DNA from: Nitrospirae bacterium GWB2_47_37
GTDB lineage: Bacteria > Nitrospirota > Thermodesulfovibrionia > Thermodesulfovibrionales > Dissulfurispiraceae
Reading direction: 5' to 3'
Assembly: GCA_001803635.1 (NCBI GenBank)
Contig: MHDU01000001.1
Location: 1-64,000 of the forward strand
DNA: 64,000 nt
The position numbers and the translations under genes are program-made. Within the stretch, counting starts at the first letter, position 1, and each line of letters opens with the position of its first letter. The notes below the pieces were generated by a model that had not been told where the DNA came from, made no database searches, and worked only from the letters and a program-made list of their open reading frames with translations. Positions 50,084 through 59,366 of the stretch are shown one piece after another.

Positions 50084-51517
50084 TCAATCAAACAATAAAA
50101 GAAAATGCGGAAGCGGGATATAAAAAAGCCTATCCCTTGTTCCAAAATCATTCCAGTTTTTTGTGACCACAATCCCTGTCGAACATCTCAACCGTTCACA
50201 GAAGTTTCTAATAGTGTTCAATCCGGCGCTGTCAATGTCCTCCTTATACTTCACTTCGACAGGAAGATATTTGCCGGCGCCTGCATGCACAATAAAATCC
50301 ACTTCGTATCCCTTTTCTCTAAAGTAGCTGATATTAACCGTCCCCTCCCATTTTTTAAGCGCATTGAAAACAAGGTTTTCCGCATAAAGACCAAGTGCTT
50401 GAGAATTTTTCAAGAGGCTCTCCTGAATTCGCAATATAGCATTTCTAAGCGCAAGGTCAACAAGATAACACTTGATATTGCCGCGCCTAACTTTTACGGC
50501 ACTTTTTGTAAACTTTTCAACATGATGTATGAGGTCAGTCATTTCAAGAAGAGGAAAATATTTTTCGATACTCGCCCTGTTAATACCCAAATCTTTTGAT
50601 AGCTGCTGAAAACTTATTTCCCGTCCCGGATATTCCAGCAACGATATGTAAAATCTTTTCAGCATTTCAGGTTTTCTCAATTCCACCGCCAACACAAGGT
50701 CTTCGAGAATTACTTTCTCGACCTGATTGTCAAAAAGATATGATTGTTTGGTTTCCCAGTCAGGCAGGCTCCACACTTCAGGGAAACCGCCTTCAATAAA
50801 AAATCTATCAAGATGCTTATTGATATTAAGCCGCAACTCCTGAGGTATCGGCGATATAGAAACCTTCTGCAAATCTGCGTACTCCGGGTGTTTTGTAAAC
50901 ATTCCCATAACAGCTTCGCCGGTTTTATAAATTTTATCGAAGCTGCTTATCAGTTGAGAATCATTGCGATTATGAAATAACAAAAATTCCCTGAAAGAAA
51001 AAGGGAGAATATGGAAATCCTTTATACGCCCCAAAAGGCTCTCCCTGCTCTTCTTGAATATCGGAGAGGATGCCGAACCGGAAACAGCAAATCTGACAGG
51101 ATAGTGGAGGTCATAATATTTCTTCAGAAAAAGCTCCCACTTCTCAAACCGCTGTATCTCATCCAAAAAAACATATATCATTCCACCACCAGCTCGCGTC
51201 CTTGATTCATCCATCATCGTATCGAAAAACCTATCATGATTAACATCAGAACGCAACAGGGCAGGATCATCCATCGAGTAATAAATTATTTTGTCAGGCT
51301 CTATACCTTCACCGATCAACTTTCTGATAATCTGCCTGATAATGGTACTTTTCCCAACCCTTCTGGGGCCTGTAATTGAGATAATTTGCGGGACTCCCAT
51401 CAATCCTTGAAAGATTTCATTGAATATGGGACGATGAAATGATGGAAGTCTCTCAAAGGCTGTATCAGAATTTTCCCACCAAGGGTTATATGGTAACAAT
51501 AACTCTTTGTATTGCAA
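50084..51517 (-). CDS. AAA-type ATPase with DUF4143 (AAA_14)
   Basis: 477 residues. P-loop GPRRVGKSTI, IYVFLDEIQRFEKWE (Walker B) and the sensor SGSASS. The C-terminal half has the nuclease-like DUF4143 pattern, ending in LRCSTGIVVTKN. Such proteins are common in bacteria and mobile regions and their function is uncertain. The gene is AT-rich and isolated, with a 458-bp gap upstream. Accessory origin is likely. Confidence 0.9.
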   Translation of the reverse strand: MQYKELLLPYNPWWENSDTAFERLPSFHRPIFNEIFQGLMGVPQIISITGPRRVGKSTIIRQIIRKLIGEGIEPDKIIYYSMDDPALLRSDVNHDRFFDTMMDESRTRAGGGMIYVFLDEIQRFEKWELFLKKYYDLHYPVRFAVSGSASSPIFKKSRESLLGRIKDFHILPFSFREFLLFHNRNDSQLISSFDKIYKTGEAVMGMFTKHPEYADLQKVSISPIPQELRLNINKHLDRFFIEGGFPEVWSLPDWETKQSYLFDNQVEKVILEDLVLAVELRKPEMLKRFYISLLEYPGREISFQQLSKDLGINRASIEKYFPLLEMTDLIHHVEKFTKSAVKVRRGNIKCYLVDLALRNAILRIQESLLKNSQALGLYAENLVFNALKKWEGTVNISYFREKGYEVDFIVHAGAGKYLPVEVKYKEDIDSAGLNTIRNFCERLRCSTGIVVTKNWNDFGTRDRLFYIPLPHFLLLFD

Positions 51518-51755
51518 TTACAATATCCTCCTCTTCCAATTATGCTTATTATATATAGCATATTTGGGAAACAATGTAAAGCAATTTATTTTCAAATAGA
51601 TTTTAACAGCAAGGAGAAGGTAAGGCTGATTTCAATTTAAGACCCAATAAAGCAATCATGTGCATTAATGCATGACAGCCACTAAATATGGACCGATAAA
51701 AGCTTCAAAAAATCAATAACATATGATTAGATTAAATTTGCATCGAGTCAAAATA
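51518..51755. other. AT-rich intergenic spacer upstream of the nuclease promoter
   Basis: This 238-bp stretch follows the ATPase start. I see no gene, no tRNA and no convincing inverted repeat. It contains a GCATTAATGC palindrome and ribosome-binding-like purines without a following start. The promoter and leader of the nuclease gene follow. Confidence 0.5.
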
Positions 51756-51784
51756 TTGACAAGGCCTTTATTTTATGATAAGAT
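51756..51784 (+). promoter_or_regulatory. Promoter of the nuclease leader transcript
   Basis: TTGACA (51756-51761), 17 bp, TAAGAT (51779-51784). The predicted start is near 51791, giving a leader of about 185 nt before the nuclease ATG, long compared with the rest of this window. Confidence 0.62.
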
Positions 51785-51803
51785 TTGGTTGCAGTCGATG
51801 TAA

Positions 51804-51943
51804 CAAAGCCCGACTGGTTTCCAGTCGGGCTTTGGGGCGCACCCTAATGGCAGGCGCAGATAATGTAAGTATTATCATCATAAAACAGATTGCACGATTT
51901 TTTCAATCTGCCTGTTTTAAACGCCTGCAACTACGGGTATGCC
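51804..51943 (+). promoter_or_regulatory. Structured 5' leader RNA of the SNase-like gene
   Basis: Seen in sequence: a 14-bp hairpin 51804-51834 (CAAAGCCCGACTGG, loop TTT, complement). Next P1: GGCGCACCC (51836-51844) with GGGTATGCC (51935-51943), one mismatch. Inside it P2: GCAGGCG (51850-51856) with CGCCTGC (51922-51928). Inside that P3: GATAAT/ATTATC (51859-51876), and P4: CAGATTG/CAATCTG (51886-51910). This makes a multibranched fold with an internal loop TAATG opposite AACTAC. A riboswitch or protein-binding leader is possible; no known family was recognised. The AAAGGAGG site lies 20 nt downstream. Confidence 0.55.
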
Positions 51944-51975
51944 TTCCAAAAATTTTATCAAAGGAGGTAAACACC

Positions 51976-52251
51976 ATGTTCGACACAATTAGAGGATCGG
52001 TATCCAGTGTTATCGATGGAGATACTTTTGATATGAACATCTCTCATGTTGGAAATCACAATCGCTACAAGTATAACAGTATCGAACGCGTACGGCTTGC
52101 AGATATCGACAAGCCTGAACTCAACACAATTTCAGGGCAGAGATCCAAACTTCTTCTTCAACTAAAACTGTTGAGCAAAGAAGTGCGTTGTCTTATCCAG
52201 GCAAGAGATGAGTATGGACGAGTTGTAGCTAAAGTGCATATTCTAAATTAA
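51976..52251 (+). CDS. Short SNase-type (thermonuclease) domain protein
   Basis: 91 residues from the ATG preceded by AAAGGAGGTAAACACC; a longer frame upstream covers the leader and was rejected. The staphylococcal-nuclease active site is complete: VIDGDT (calcium-binding Asp), VRLADIDKPE (Arg, Asp, Glu) and DEYGRVVAKV (second Arg). It ends right after that strand, so the C-terminal helix of the usual fold (about 40 residues) is missing. No signal peptide. It may be a minimal nuclease or a nucleic-acid-binding derivative. It is a single-gene unit with its own terminator. Confidence 0.86.
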   Translation: MFDTIRGSVSSVIDGDTFDMNISHVGNHNRYKYNSIERVRLADIDKPELNTISGQRSKLLLQLKLLSKEVRCLIQARDEYGRVVAKVHILN

Positions 52252-52253
52252 CT

Positions 52254-52282
52254 AAAAAGGGAGGGGAACCCCCTCCCTTTTT
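52254..52282 (+). terminator. Terminator of the SNase-like gene
   Basis: AAAAAGGGAGGGG pairs with CCCCTCCCTTTTT across a three-base loop, with a T run. It begins 2 bp after the stop codon. Confidence 0.87.
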
Positions 52283-52328
52283 CTTAAACTTTCAATTCTG
52301 CCTTTATTTATATTCTTAGGTCTGCAAT

Positions 52329-52346
52329 AGACTTTCCTGAAAGTCT
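52329..52346. promoter_or_regulatory. Dyad AGACTTTC-CT-GAAAGTCT before nfo
   Basis: A perfect 8-bp inverted repeat followed by GTTTTTG. It can be a weak terminator, or an operator overlapping the -35 area of nfo, since TATATT (52361-52366) lies 5 bp before the nfo ATG. The sequence does not decide between them. Confidence 0.42.
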
Positions 52347-52371
52347 GTTTTTGTTTATTGTATATTAGCGT

Positions 52372-53223
52372 ATGTCGGATTTAATGAGAAGGCTCGGTGT
52401 TCACACATCAATAGCAGGCGGGGTTCATTTATCCATTGAACGGGCAAGAGAGCTTGGGTGTAATACCATCCAGATATTTTCGCACAATCCGAGGCAATGG
52501 CTTGTCGGTGAAACCGACAAGGAACAGACCGCTCAATTTAAAGCTATGAGAGAGGCATACGACATCAATCCGGTGTATATACATACTTCTTATCTCATAA
52601 ACCTTGCGGCTTCCAATTCCGATATCCTCGATAAATCCATACGTCTTCTAATTCATGAGCTTGATCTGGCAGATGCGTTGGGTGCCGATTATGTGGTGCT
52701 GCATACAGGCAGCGCATCGCAGGATACTGAAGAAAATGGACGAAAAAGGGCGATAGAAGCGCTCAAAATAATTTCAAAGAGAAAAACATGGAATGCAAAA
52801 CTACTGCTCGAAAATACCGCAGGAGAAAGAGGCGATATATCCTCGCATATGAAAGATATTGCGGAAATTATTGATAATGCAAACAGCACGCTAATCGGCG
52901 GGGTCTGCATAGATACCTGCCATGCCTTTGCGGCAGGATATGACATAACAAACAACAAGGGCTTAGAAGAGCTTGTGGATGAAATAGGGCGTTATCTCGG
53001 AACAGAAAGCGTAAAACTCATCCACCTCAATGATTCAAAAAAAGGGCATGGTTCTCATGTTGACAGGCATGAGCATATAGGAGAGGGGGGCATCGGGAAA
53101 CGAGGATTAAAAATGTTTATAAACCATCCGGCGTTTAAAACGGTTCCCCTAATACTCGAAACCCCTAAAAAAGCCGAAGATGACGATCCGAGAAATCTAA
53201 AGATCGTAAAGGGTCTGTTCTAA
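52372..53223 (+). CDS. nfo: Endonuclease IV (AP endonuclease)
   Basis: 283 residues. Typical zinc-site motifs: GVHTSIAGGV, IQIFSHNPRQW, YIHTSYLINLA, VVLHTGSA, LLLENTAGERG, IDTCHAFAAGYD, IHLNDSKKGHGSHVDRHEHIG. It nicks DNA at abasic sites in base-excision repair. No ribosome binding site; the start follows a -10-like TATATT by 5 bp. It converges toward repeat family 1 copy B and argB. Confidence 0.97.
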   Translation: MSDLMRRLGVHTSIAGGVHLSIERARELGCNTIQIFSHNPRQWLVGETDKEQTAQFKAMREAYDINPVYIHTSYLINLAASNSDILDKSIRLLIHELDLADALGADYVVLHTGSASQDTEENGRKRAIEALKIISKRKTWNAKLLLENTAGERGDISSHMKDIAEIIDNANSTLIGGVCIDTCHAFAAGYDITNNKGLEELVDEIGRYLGTESVKLIHLNDSKKGHGSHVDRHEHIGEGGIGKRGLKMFINHPAFKTVPLILETPKKAEDDDPRNLKIVKGLF

Positions 53224-53269
53224 GGCAGGACATTGTATTTAAGCGGAAATACTGTACCCTATCAAATAA

Positions 53270-53430
53270 CGAAGCAAGCACGGCTTCAAAGCCTTTCACA
53301 ATGCGATAAAATTATTAGATGCCTGTTTATACTGTTTAATGCAGAGGCTATGCTGAAGTTGCCCTCAAACGGCGGGAGGGTTCGGCGCTAAGGTATCACT
53401 GTTAAAGGCTTTTCAGCCATACCTGCTTCG
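53270..53430. repeat. Repeat family 1, copy B (161 bp, opposite orientation to copy A)
   Basis: Its inverted ends are CGAAGCA...TGCTTCG (53270-53276 and 53424-53430), extending inward through AAAGCCTTT and AAAGGCTTT. Read in reverse complement it matches copy A along its length, including GTATAAACAGGCATCTAATAATTTTATCGCATTG in pieces. The outer stem bases differ from copy A (GCAAGGCA against CGAAGCA) but stay complementary within each copy. It lies between nfo and argB, which converge. Confidence 0.82.
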
Positions 53431-53453
53431 CAATATAAATACATCGCTGAGGA

Positions 53454-54332
53454 TTACGCTACTATCTCCGTGCCGATTCCCTCTTTAGTGAATATCTCCA
53501 AAAGCAGACAGTGTGCAATCCTGCCGTCAACGATATGCGTCTTTTTCACTCCCGAATCAACAGCCCGTGTGCATGCCTGCACCTTCGGAAGCATGCCGCC
53601 CGAAACAGTACCGTCATCGATGAGTTCCTTAATACCCTTTTTATTTACGGATGATATTACATCGCCCTTTTTATTCTTTATCCCCGGCACATCCGTAAGC
53701 AATATCAACTTTTCGGCTTTCAAGGCCGACGCAATAGCGGATGCCACATAATCCGCATTGATGTTGAATGCCTCGCCCTTGCTTCCTACGCCGATAGGCG
53801 AAATAACTGGGATGAATCCGTCCTTTTCGAGAGAACCCAATATTTCAGGCGCAACCGAATCAACCTCACCGACAAGGCCTATATCTATTATCTCTTCTTC
53901 CCCTGAAGGAGCGGATTTTCTTAATACCTTCTTCTTTGCCTTAATAAGGCCTCCGTCCTTGCCGCTCAAACCGGCGGCCTTGCCGCCATGACTATTAATC
54001 AACGATACTATCTCCTTATTTACAAGCCCTCCGAGTACCATCTCAACAATATCCATCGTCTCTTTGTCCGTTACCCGCTGTCCCTGAATAAATGCAGGCT
54101 CCTTGCCCATCTTCTTCATGGTTTCGCTTATTTTCGGTCCCCCTCCGTGAACTATGACAGGCTTTATGCCGATAAAGCTCAAGAGAACCACATCCTGAGC
54201 AAAAGAGTCTTTTAATTTTTCTTCTATCTGCGCGGCTCCTCCGTATTTGATAACAAATGTCTTTCCATAAAAATTCCTGATATACGGCAACGCCTCAATC
54301 AGCACGTTCGCCTTCTCTATAAGCTTTTTCAT
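53454..54332 (-). CDS. argB: Acetylglutamate kinase
   Basis: 292 residues. [56 protein letters not shown] and [25 protein letters not shown] mark the amino-acid-kinase fold. It phosphorylates N-acetylglutamate in arginine synthesis and is often feedback regulated by arginine. It lies downstream of rlpA with an 18-bp gap, at the end of the hslVU run. Confidence 0.97.
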   Translation of the reverse strand: MKKLIEKANVLIEALPYIRNFYGKTFVIKYGGAAQIEEKLKDSFAQDVVLLSFIGIKPVIVHGGGPKISETMKKMGKEPAFIQGQRVTDKETMDIVEMVLGGLVNKEIVSLINSHGGKAAGLSGKDGGLIKAKKKVLRKSAPSGEEEIIDIGLVGEVDSVAPEILGSLEKDGFIPVISPIGVGSKGEAFNINADYVASAIASALKAEKLILLTDVPGIKNKKGDVISSVNKKGIKELIDDGTVSGGMLPKVQACTRAVDSGVKKTHIVDGRIAHCLLLEIFTKEGIGTEIVA

Positions 54333-54350
54333 AATAAATAGCCTCTTAAT

Positions 54351-55160
54351 TTATATCTGCTGCTCGAATTTCGTTACCATCACGTTATATCCCTCATTCG
54401 CGAGGGCATTGCCTATTTTAGCCGCGTCCGCCTTGTTATTGAACTTCCCGATCCGCACCCTGTAATATTGAGCGCCGCCTACATTCGCCTCGATAACATA
54501 AACATTCTTATGATTTATTTCCAGCGCGGCCTTCAGCCTTTTTGCGTTGGCTTCATCCCTGAAAGAGCCTACCTGAATGGTCAAAATTCCGTTTGATGCG
54601 CCGTAACGGATATATTTCACATATCTCAAATCCCTGCCCAGCGGTTCGACAATTACATGCCCTGTTCCGGGACCGATAAGGTCTATCTTCCGCGCCGCGG
54701 CATATGAAAGGTCGAGATCGCGTCCGGCTATAAACGGTCCCCTGTCGTTTACCGTGCATTCGACCTCTTTCTCGTTCTTCGGATTAACAACCCTCAGCTT
54801 CGTTCCGAATGGATATTCCTTGTGCGCGCATGTCAGTGCGTACATGTTGAACAATTCCCCGGAAGATGTGGGCCTCCCGTGAAAATCGGGCCCATACCAC
54901 GATGCTAAAATACCTTTCCTGTCGCCTTTGAATTTCTCAAAACCCGCGTGTTTCTCTTTTCCCGGTTTTTCCACAGCCTTCCCCGAATGTTTTTCCTCGG
55001 TCTCCGGAGAAATACTTACAGGAGCGGTCTCAAATCTGGCGGCAGTGCACGAAGCAAGGAAAAAGGCTATAGGCAACAGGCAATAGACGAGGTTCGCCGG
55101 CCTTCGCCTTTCGTCCTTTGCCGTTTGCCCTTTAAAGTATATACCTGCTGAGGTCTTCAT
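54351..55160 (-). CDS. rlpA: RlpA-like lipoprotein with SPOR domain
   Basis: 269 residues. Lipobox in FFLASC with the Cys as acyl site. The double-psi beta-barrel has [36 protein letters not shown] and [22 protein letters not shown] with the catalytic Asp. The C-terminal SPOR domain ([36 protein letters not shown]) binds septal glycan. RlpA is a lytic transglycosylase or scaffold at septa. The start overlaps the hslU end by 29 bp and has a long n-region, so a downstream start is possible. Confidence 0.9.
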   Translation of the reverse strand: MKTSAGIYFKGQTAKDERRRPANLVYCLLPIAFFLASCTAARFETAPVSISPETEEKHSGKAVEKPGKEKHAGFEKFKGDRKGILASWYGPDFHGRPTSSGELFNMYALTCAHKEYPFGTKLRVVNPKNEKEVECTVNDRGPFIAGRDLDLSYAAARKIDLIGPGTGHVIVEPLGRDLRYVKYIRYGASNGILTIQVGSFRDEANAKRLKAALEINHKNVYVIEANVGGAQYYRVRIGKFNNKADAAKIGNALANEGYNVMVTKFEQQI

Positions 55161-56472
55161 CCTTTACCACATCCGAAAGTTTTTGTCTCACGTATTCCCT
55201 GTCTATATTTATCTTCTCGTCTTTCATGTCCGGAGCATTAAATGATACGTCCTCCAGAAGCCTCTCCAATACTGTATGAAGCCTCCTCGCGCCGATATTC
55301 TCGGTCTTTTCGTTCACAGCGGCCGCTATATCGGCAATCTCCTCTATAGAGTCGGCGGCAAAATCAAGCCTCACATCTTCGGTTTCCAAAAGGGCCGTGT
55401 ATTGTTTTATGAGGGCATTGTGCGGCTCCGTGAGTATCCTTATAAATTCATTCTTTCCGAGGGACTCGAGTTCAACCCTGATTGGAAACCTTCCCTGAAG
55501 TTCAGGGATGAGATCCGACGGCTTTGCTATATGAAAGGCGCCTGCCGCGATGAACAATATGTGTTCTGTTTTTACAGGCCCGTGCTTGGTCGCAACCGTA
55601 GAACCTTCGACAATAGGCAGCATATCGCGCTGAACGCCTTCTCTCGACACGTCCGGCCCATGACCGTGTCCCCTGCTCGCAACCTTGTCTATCTCGTCTA
55701 TGAAAACAATGCCTGCCTGCTCTACCCTCTCTACCGCCTCTTTTGTGACCTTTTCCATGTCTATCAGCTTATTCGCCTCTTCCTGAATCAATATCATAAG
55801 AGCCTCGGAGACCTTAACTTTTTTTCTCTTCGCCTTTTCGGGAAGGAAACTGCCGAGCATCTCCTTTAAGTTAATCTCGAGTTCCTCCATGCCGATATTG
55901 GATATGACGCCGAAGGGCATTGTCTTTTCCCTGACCTCTATATCCACGTATCTCGAATCGAGCTTGCCTTCTTTCAATTGCGCCCTCAAGCGTTCCCTCG
56001 TGTCTTTGTAGCTTTCTTTGTCCTCTTCCTCGGAAACGGCTCCACGCGCGGGTTTCTGCGGCGGCAATAAAAGATCGAGCACCCTGTCTTCGGCAAGGGT
56101 CTTCGCCTTTTCCTGCACCTTAGCCGTATGCTCGGTCTTCACCATGTTCAGCGAGATCTCCATAAGGTCCCTTATCATGGACTCCACATCGCGCCCCACA
56201 TAACCGACTTCCGTGAATTTAGATGCCTCAATCTTTAAAAAGGGCGCTCCGGCAAGCCGCGCGAGCCTCCTTGCAATTTCGGTCTTACCCACGCCTGTCG
56301 GCCCTATCATGATTATATTCTTGGGGAGGACTTCGTCTTTGAGGTCGGGAGACAGCCTCTGCCTCCTCCATCTGTTTCTAAGGGCGATCGCAACGGCCTT
56401 TTTCGCCTTATTCTGACCGATGATATATTTATCCAGTTCTTCTACTATTTTCTTAGGTGTAAAGTTATCCAT
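55132..56472 (-). CDS. hslU: HslU ATPase of the HslUV protease
   Basis: 446 residues. Walker [28 protein letters not shown], Walker [10 protein letters not shown], and the sensor regions [11 protein letters not shown] and [14 protein letters not shown]. It unfolds substrates and feeds them to HslV. Its start overlaps hslV by 8 bp. Confidence 0.98.
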   Translation of the reverse strand: MDNFTPKKIVEELDKYIIGQNKAKKAVAIALRNRWRRQRLSPDLKDEVLPKNIIMIGPTGVGKTEIARRLARLAGAPFLKIEASKFTEVGYVGRDVESMIRDLMEISLNMVKTEHTAKVQEKAKTLAEDRVLDLLLPPQKPARGAVSEEEDKESYKDTRERLRAQLKEGKLDSRYVDIEVREKTMPFGVISNIGMEELEINLKEMLGSFLPEKAKRKKVKVSEALMILIQEEANKLIDMEKVTKEAVERVEQAGIVFIDEIDKVASRGHGHGPDVSREGVQRDMLPIVEGSTVATKHGPVKTEHILFIAAGAFHIAKPSDLIPELQGRFPIRVELESLGKNEFIRILTEPHNALIKQYTALLETEDVRLDFAADSIEEIADIAAAVNEKTENIGARRLHTVLERLLEDVSFNAPDMKDEKINIDREYVRQKLSDVVKDEDLSRYIL

Positions 56473-56998
56473 TCAGTTCCTCTAACGTAATATTTTTATT
56501 CGTGTATATGCAGATGTCGGCCGCGATATCCATAGCCTTTTTCACTATATCTACGGAATCGAGTTCCGTATTTTCATATAAAGCCCGCGCTGCAGACTGA
56601 GCGTACGTGCCGCCGGATCCTATGGCCGCAACGCCGTCTTCGGGCTCTATCACATCTCCCGTCCCCGAAAGTATGAGCGTGTGTTCACTGTCGGCTATTA
56701 TGAGCAAGGCCTCGAGCCGCCGCAATATTTTATCCGTGCGCCAGTCTTTTGCCAACTCCACTGCGGCCCTTGTTATATTGCCCCTGTACGTTTCGAGCTT
56801 TGCCTCGAATTTTTCAAAAAGCGTAAAGGCATCCGCCGTGGCTCCTGCAAAGCCCGCAAGTATTTTATCATTATACATCTTCCGTATCTTTTTGGCATTA
56901 TGCTTTAGGACTGTATTACCCATCGTTACCTGCCCGTCGCTGGCTATGGCGACCTTGCCGTTGCGCCTTACGCATAAAATCGTTGTGCCGTGAAACAT
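56465..56998 (-). CDS. hslV: HslV peptidase of the HslUV protease
   Basis: 177 residues from the ATG at 56996-56998 with AGGAGGAGAT upstream; an earlier in-frame ATG lies within the binding site. After processing, the N-terminal Thr in [10 protein letters not shown] is the nucleophile. GDGQVTMGN-type sequence ([22 protein letters not shown]) and [11 protein letters not shown] are typical. Proteasome-like dodecamer with HslU. Confidence 0.97.
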   Translation of the reverse strand: MFHGTTILCVRRNGKVAIASDGQVTMGNTVLKHNAKKIRKMYNDKILAGFAGATADAFTLFEKFEAKLETYRGNITRAAVELAKDWRTDKILRRLEALLIIADSEHTLILSGTGDVIEPEDGVAAIGSGGTYAQSAARALYENTELDSVDIVKKAMDIAADICIYTNKNITLEELNG

Positions 56999-57031
56999 AT
57001 CTCCTCCTTCGTTCATTATTCCAATGCTCCG

Positions 57032-57952
57032 TTACTCCGTTTTATTATCTTCATCCGCTAACGGATGCGCCTTGTCGTATACGTCTATCAAATGTCCTAT
57101 ATCGAGATGGGTGTATTTCTGAGTAGTCGAAAGAGATGAATGCCCCAAAAGTTCCTGAATCACCCTCAAATCCGCACCTCCGAGCAGCATGTGAGTGGCA
57201 AACGAATGCCTGATGGCATGAGGGCCTATCTGTCCGTCAATGCCCATTGCGCGGGCGTATTTAACAACGATCCTTCGCATCTGCCTGTCCGTAAGCCTAT
57301 CTCCGTCCCTGTTGAGAAAAAATGCCGTGTCGCCGTCCGGAATCGATTTCTTCTTTTTGAAAAGCTTCCTCTCTATGATGTAGGACTTCAATGCATCGAG
57401 GGCCTTATTGCCGACAGGGACTATCCTCTCTTTTTTCCCTTTTCCCCTGACCTTAACAAGACCTTCCCTTATATTCAGGTCGTCTATATTAAGGCCGGCC
57501 GCTTCGCTTACCCTCAGTCCGCTCGAATAGAGGAGTTCCAATATCGCCCTGTCCCTTACAGGCAAAAGCCCTATGCCTTCCGGAGTTTGAACGAGATTGA
57601 ACACGTCGTCAACCGACAGGAAATTAGGAAGATGCTTCGGCGCCTTGGGCGAGGGGACAAGCTTTGCCTGGTTTATCTTTACATAACCCTCGTCATAAAG
57701 GTAGCTGAAAAAAGACCTCAGGGTCGCGAGCTTTCTCGAAACGGTGGTCTTTGATCTCCCGGTTGTTATCTGATGCGAGACAAATCCCCTGATGTCTATC
57801 ATATCTATATCTTTAGGGCCGGCTACGCAGTAACCGGCAAAATCCTCTAAATCTTTTCCATACGCCCTGAGTGTATGTACGGAGACATTCCTTTCGACCT
57901 CAAGGTATTTGAGAAATTTCTGAATATATGTTTGTAAATTTTCAGTAGACAT
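57032..57952 (-). CDS. xerC: Tyrosine recombinase XerC
   Basis: 306 residues. N-terminal SAM-like DNA-binding domain (FLKYLEVERNVSVHTLRAY, in part) and catalytic domain with LYSSGLRVSEAAGLNI (first Arg), HAIRHSFATHMLLGG (His-x-x-Arg), and GHSSLSTTQKYTH (Tyr). It resolves chromosome dimers at dif. It lies between trmFO and hslV, as in the conserved order. Confidence 0.94.
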   Translation of the reverse strand: MSTENLQTYIQKFLKYLEVERNVSVHTLRAYGKDLEDFAGYCVAGPKDIDMIDIRGFVSHQITTGRSKTTVSRKLATLRSFFSYLYDEGYVKINQAKLVPSPKAPKHLPNFLSVDDVFNLVQTPEGIGLLPVRDRAILELLYSSGLRVSEAAGLNIDDLNIREGLVKVRGKGKKERIVPVGNKALDALKSYIIERKLFKKKKSIPDGDTAFFLNRDGDRLTDRQMRRIVVKYARAMGIDGQIGPHAIRHSFATHMLLGGADLRVIQELLGHSSLSTTQKYTHLDIGHLIDVYDKAHPLADEDNKTE

Positions 57953-57976
57953 AATTTTCTTTTACTTATTGAGATA

Positions 57977-59302
57977 TTATATATCGCCTATAACATTTTG
58001 AACATACCCTTCCCACTCCTTTATCGCAATCTCCGCAATCCGCTGCCTTCTAATCTTTTTATCTCTTATCTTTAAGACTTCTTCGCCCGCAGGCATCAAT
58101 CCGAAATTTATATTGCTCGGCTGAAAGTTTTCCGGGTCTGATTCCGTTATATGCGCAAGCAGAGAGCCGTGAGCCGACGCCCTCGGAGGACAGACCGCAT
58201 CTTTGGATTGCATCCTTCGCGCCGCGTTTATGCCCGCTATCAAGCCCATTGCCGTAGACTCTATATACCCTTCGACTCCGGTAATCTGGCCCGCAAGATA
58301 CAGGCTGCTTTTATTTTTCAAAGACAAATCCTTCTGCAAATATCTCGGCGAATTTATGTATGTGTTTCTGTGAATGCTTCCGAGCCTGAGAAACTCTGCA
58401 TTCTCAAGGCCGGGTATGAGCCTGAAGACCTTTTTCTGCTCCGGCCGGCGGAGTCTTGTCTGGAAACCTACCATATTATAAGCCGTTTTCCCCCTGTTTT
58501 CCGGCCTTAACTGGACGACCGCATACGGTATCTTTCCTGTTTTCGGATCGATAAGTCCGACGGGCTTTAAAGGCCCGAATCTCAAGGTATCCCTTCCCCT
58601 ATGCGCCATTACCTCAACCGGCATGCAGCCCTCAAAAACCTTTATGTCCTCGAAGTCCCTTGCCGTCACAGTGTCCGCATCCATAAGCGCATCGTAAAAC
58701 CTGTCGTATTCCTCTTTATTCATAGGGCAGTTCGCATAGTCGTCGCCGCCCTTGCCGTAGCGCGAAGAAAGGTATGCCTTAGAGTAGTCTATGCTCTCGG
58801 CATCGAGGATAGGAGCTATGGCGTCATAGAAGTGGAGATGACCCTCGCCTAAAATAGATTTCAGGGAATCCGCCATATTGCTTGACGTAAGAGGGCCTGT
58901 AGCTATGATGGCAGTTGTGTCCGGCAACTCCGTGACTTCTCTTTTTATAACTTTAATAGCCGGATGCTTTTCTACGACCTCCGTTATGAAATCGGAAAAA
59001 ATCGTCCTATCCACGGCAAACGCCGAGCCGGCGGAAACTTCCGACTGCTTAGCCGCATTCATTACCAAAGAGCCGGCAATCTGGAGTTCCCGTTTTAAAA
59101 GGCCGGGGCCTGTATTCATTTCTTTTGACCGTAATGAATTGGAGCATACGAGCTCCGCCAGCGAACCCGTCTTATGGGCCTCCGTCGTCCTTTCGGGCCG
59201 CATTTCGAAAAGCAACACATTGACGCCGAGCCTTGCAGCCTGCCACGCGGCCTCGCAGCCCGCCAAACCTCCGCCTATGACTATTAATTCTTCTTTATCC
59301 AT
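57977..59302 (-). CDS. trmFO: tRNA m5U54 methyltransferase (folate/FAD-dependent)
   Basis: 441 residues. GGGLAGCEAAWQAARLGVNV binds FAD; ELVCSNSLRS and GSAFAVDRTIFSDFITE are typical. The catalytic Cys is expected in the CSNSL segment. It methylates U54 in the T loop of tRNAs using methylenetetrahydrofolate, unlike TrmA. TrmFO is frequent in Gram-positive and several deep Gram-negative groups. It heads the run toward xerC-hslVU and is divergent from ilvE. Confidence 0.96.
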   Translation of the reverse strand: MDKEELIVIGGGLAGCEAAWQAARLGVNVLLFEMRPERTTEAHKTGSLAELVCSNSLRSKEMNTGPGLLKRELQIAGSLVMNAAKQSEVSAGSAFAVDRTIFSDFITEVVEKHPAIKVIKREVTELPDTTAIIATGPLTSSNMADSLKSILGEGHLHFYDAIAPILDAESIDYSKAYLSSRYGKGGDDYANCPMNKEEYDRFYDALMDADTVTARDFEDIKVFEGCMPVEVMAHRGRDTLRFGPLKPVGLIDPKTGKIPYAVVQLRPENRGKTAYNMVGFQTRLRRPEQKKVFRLIPGLENAEFLRLGSIHRNTYINSPRYLQKDLSLKNKSSLYLAGQITGVEGYIESTAMGLIAGINAARRMQSKDAVCPPRASAHGSLLAHITESDPENFQPSNINFGLMPAGEEVLKIRDKKIRRQRIAEIAIKEWEGYVQNVIGDI

Positions 59303-59327
59303 ATACCGTCAAAACCTCACTTTCTCA

Positions 59328-59357
59328 TTGACACAGCCGATACGCTACTGGTATAAA
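59328..59357 (+). promoter_or_regulatory. Promoter of ilvE
   Basis: TTGACA (59328-59333), 18-bp spacer, TATAAA (59352-59357) with TGG before it (extended -10), then 9 bp to the ATG. No ribosome binding site is present, so the leader is at most a few nucleotides. Confidence 0.6.
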
Positions 59358-59366
59358 TAATAACTT

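Noticed and set aside
51775-51975. Upstream extension of the SNase-like frame
   Set aside because: It translates through the hairpins of the leader. The ATG at 51976 has a near-perfect RBS.
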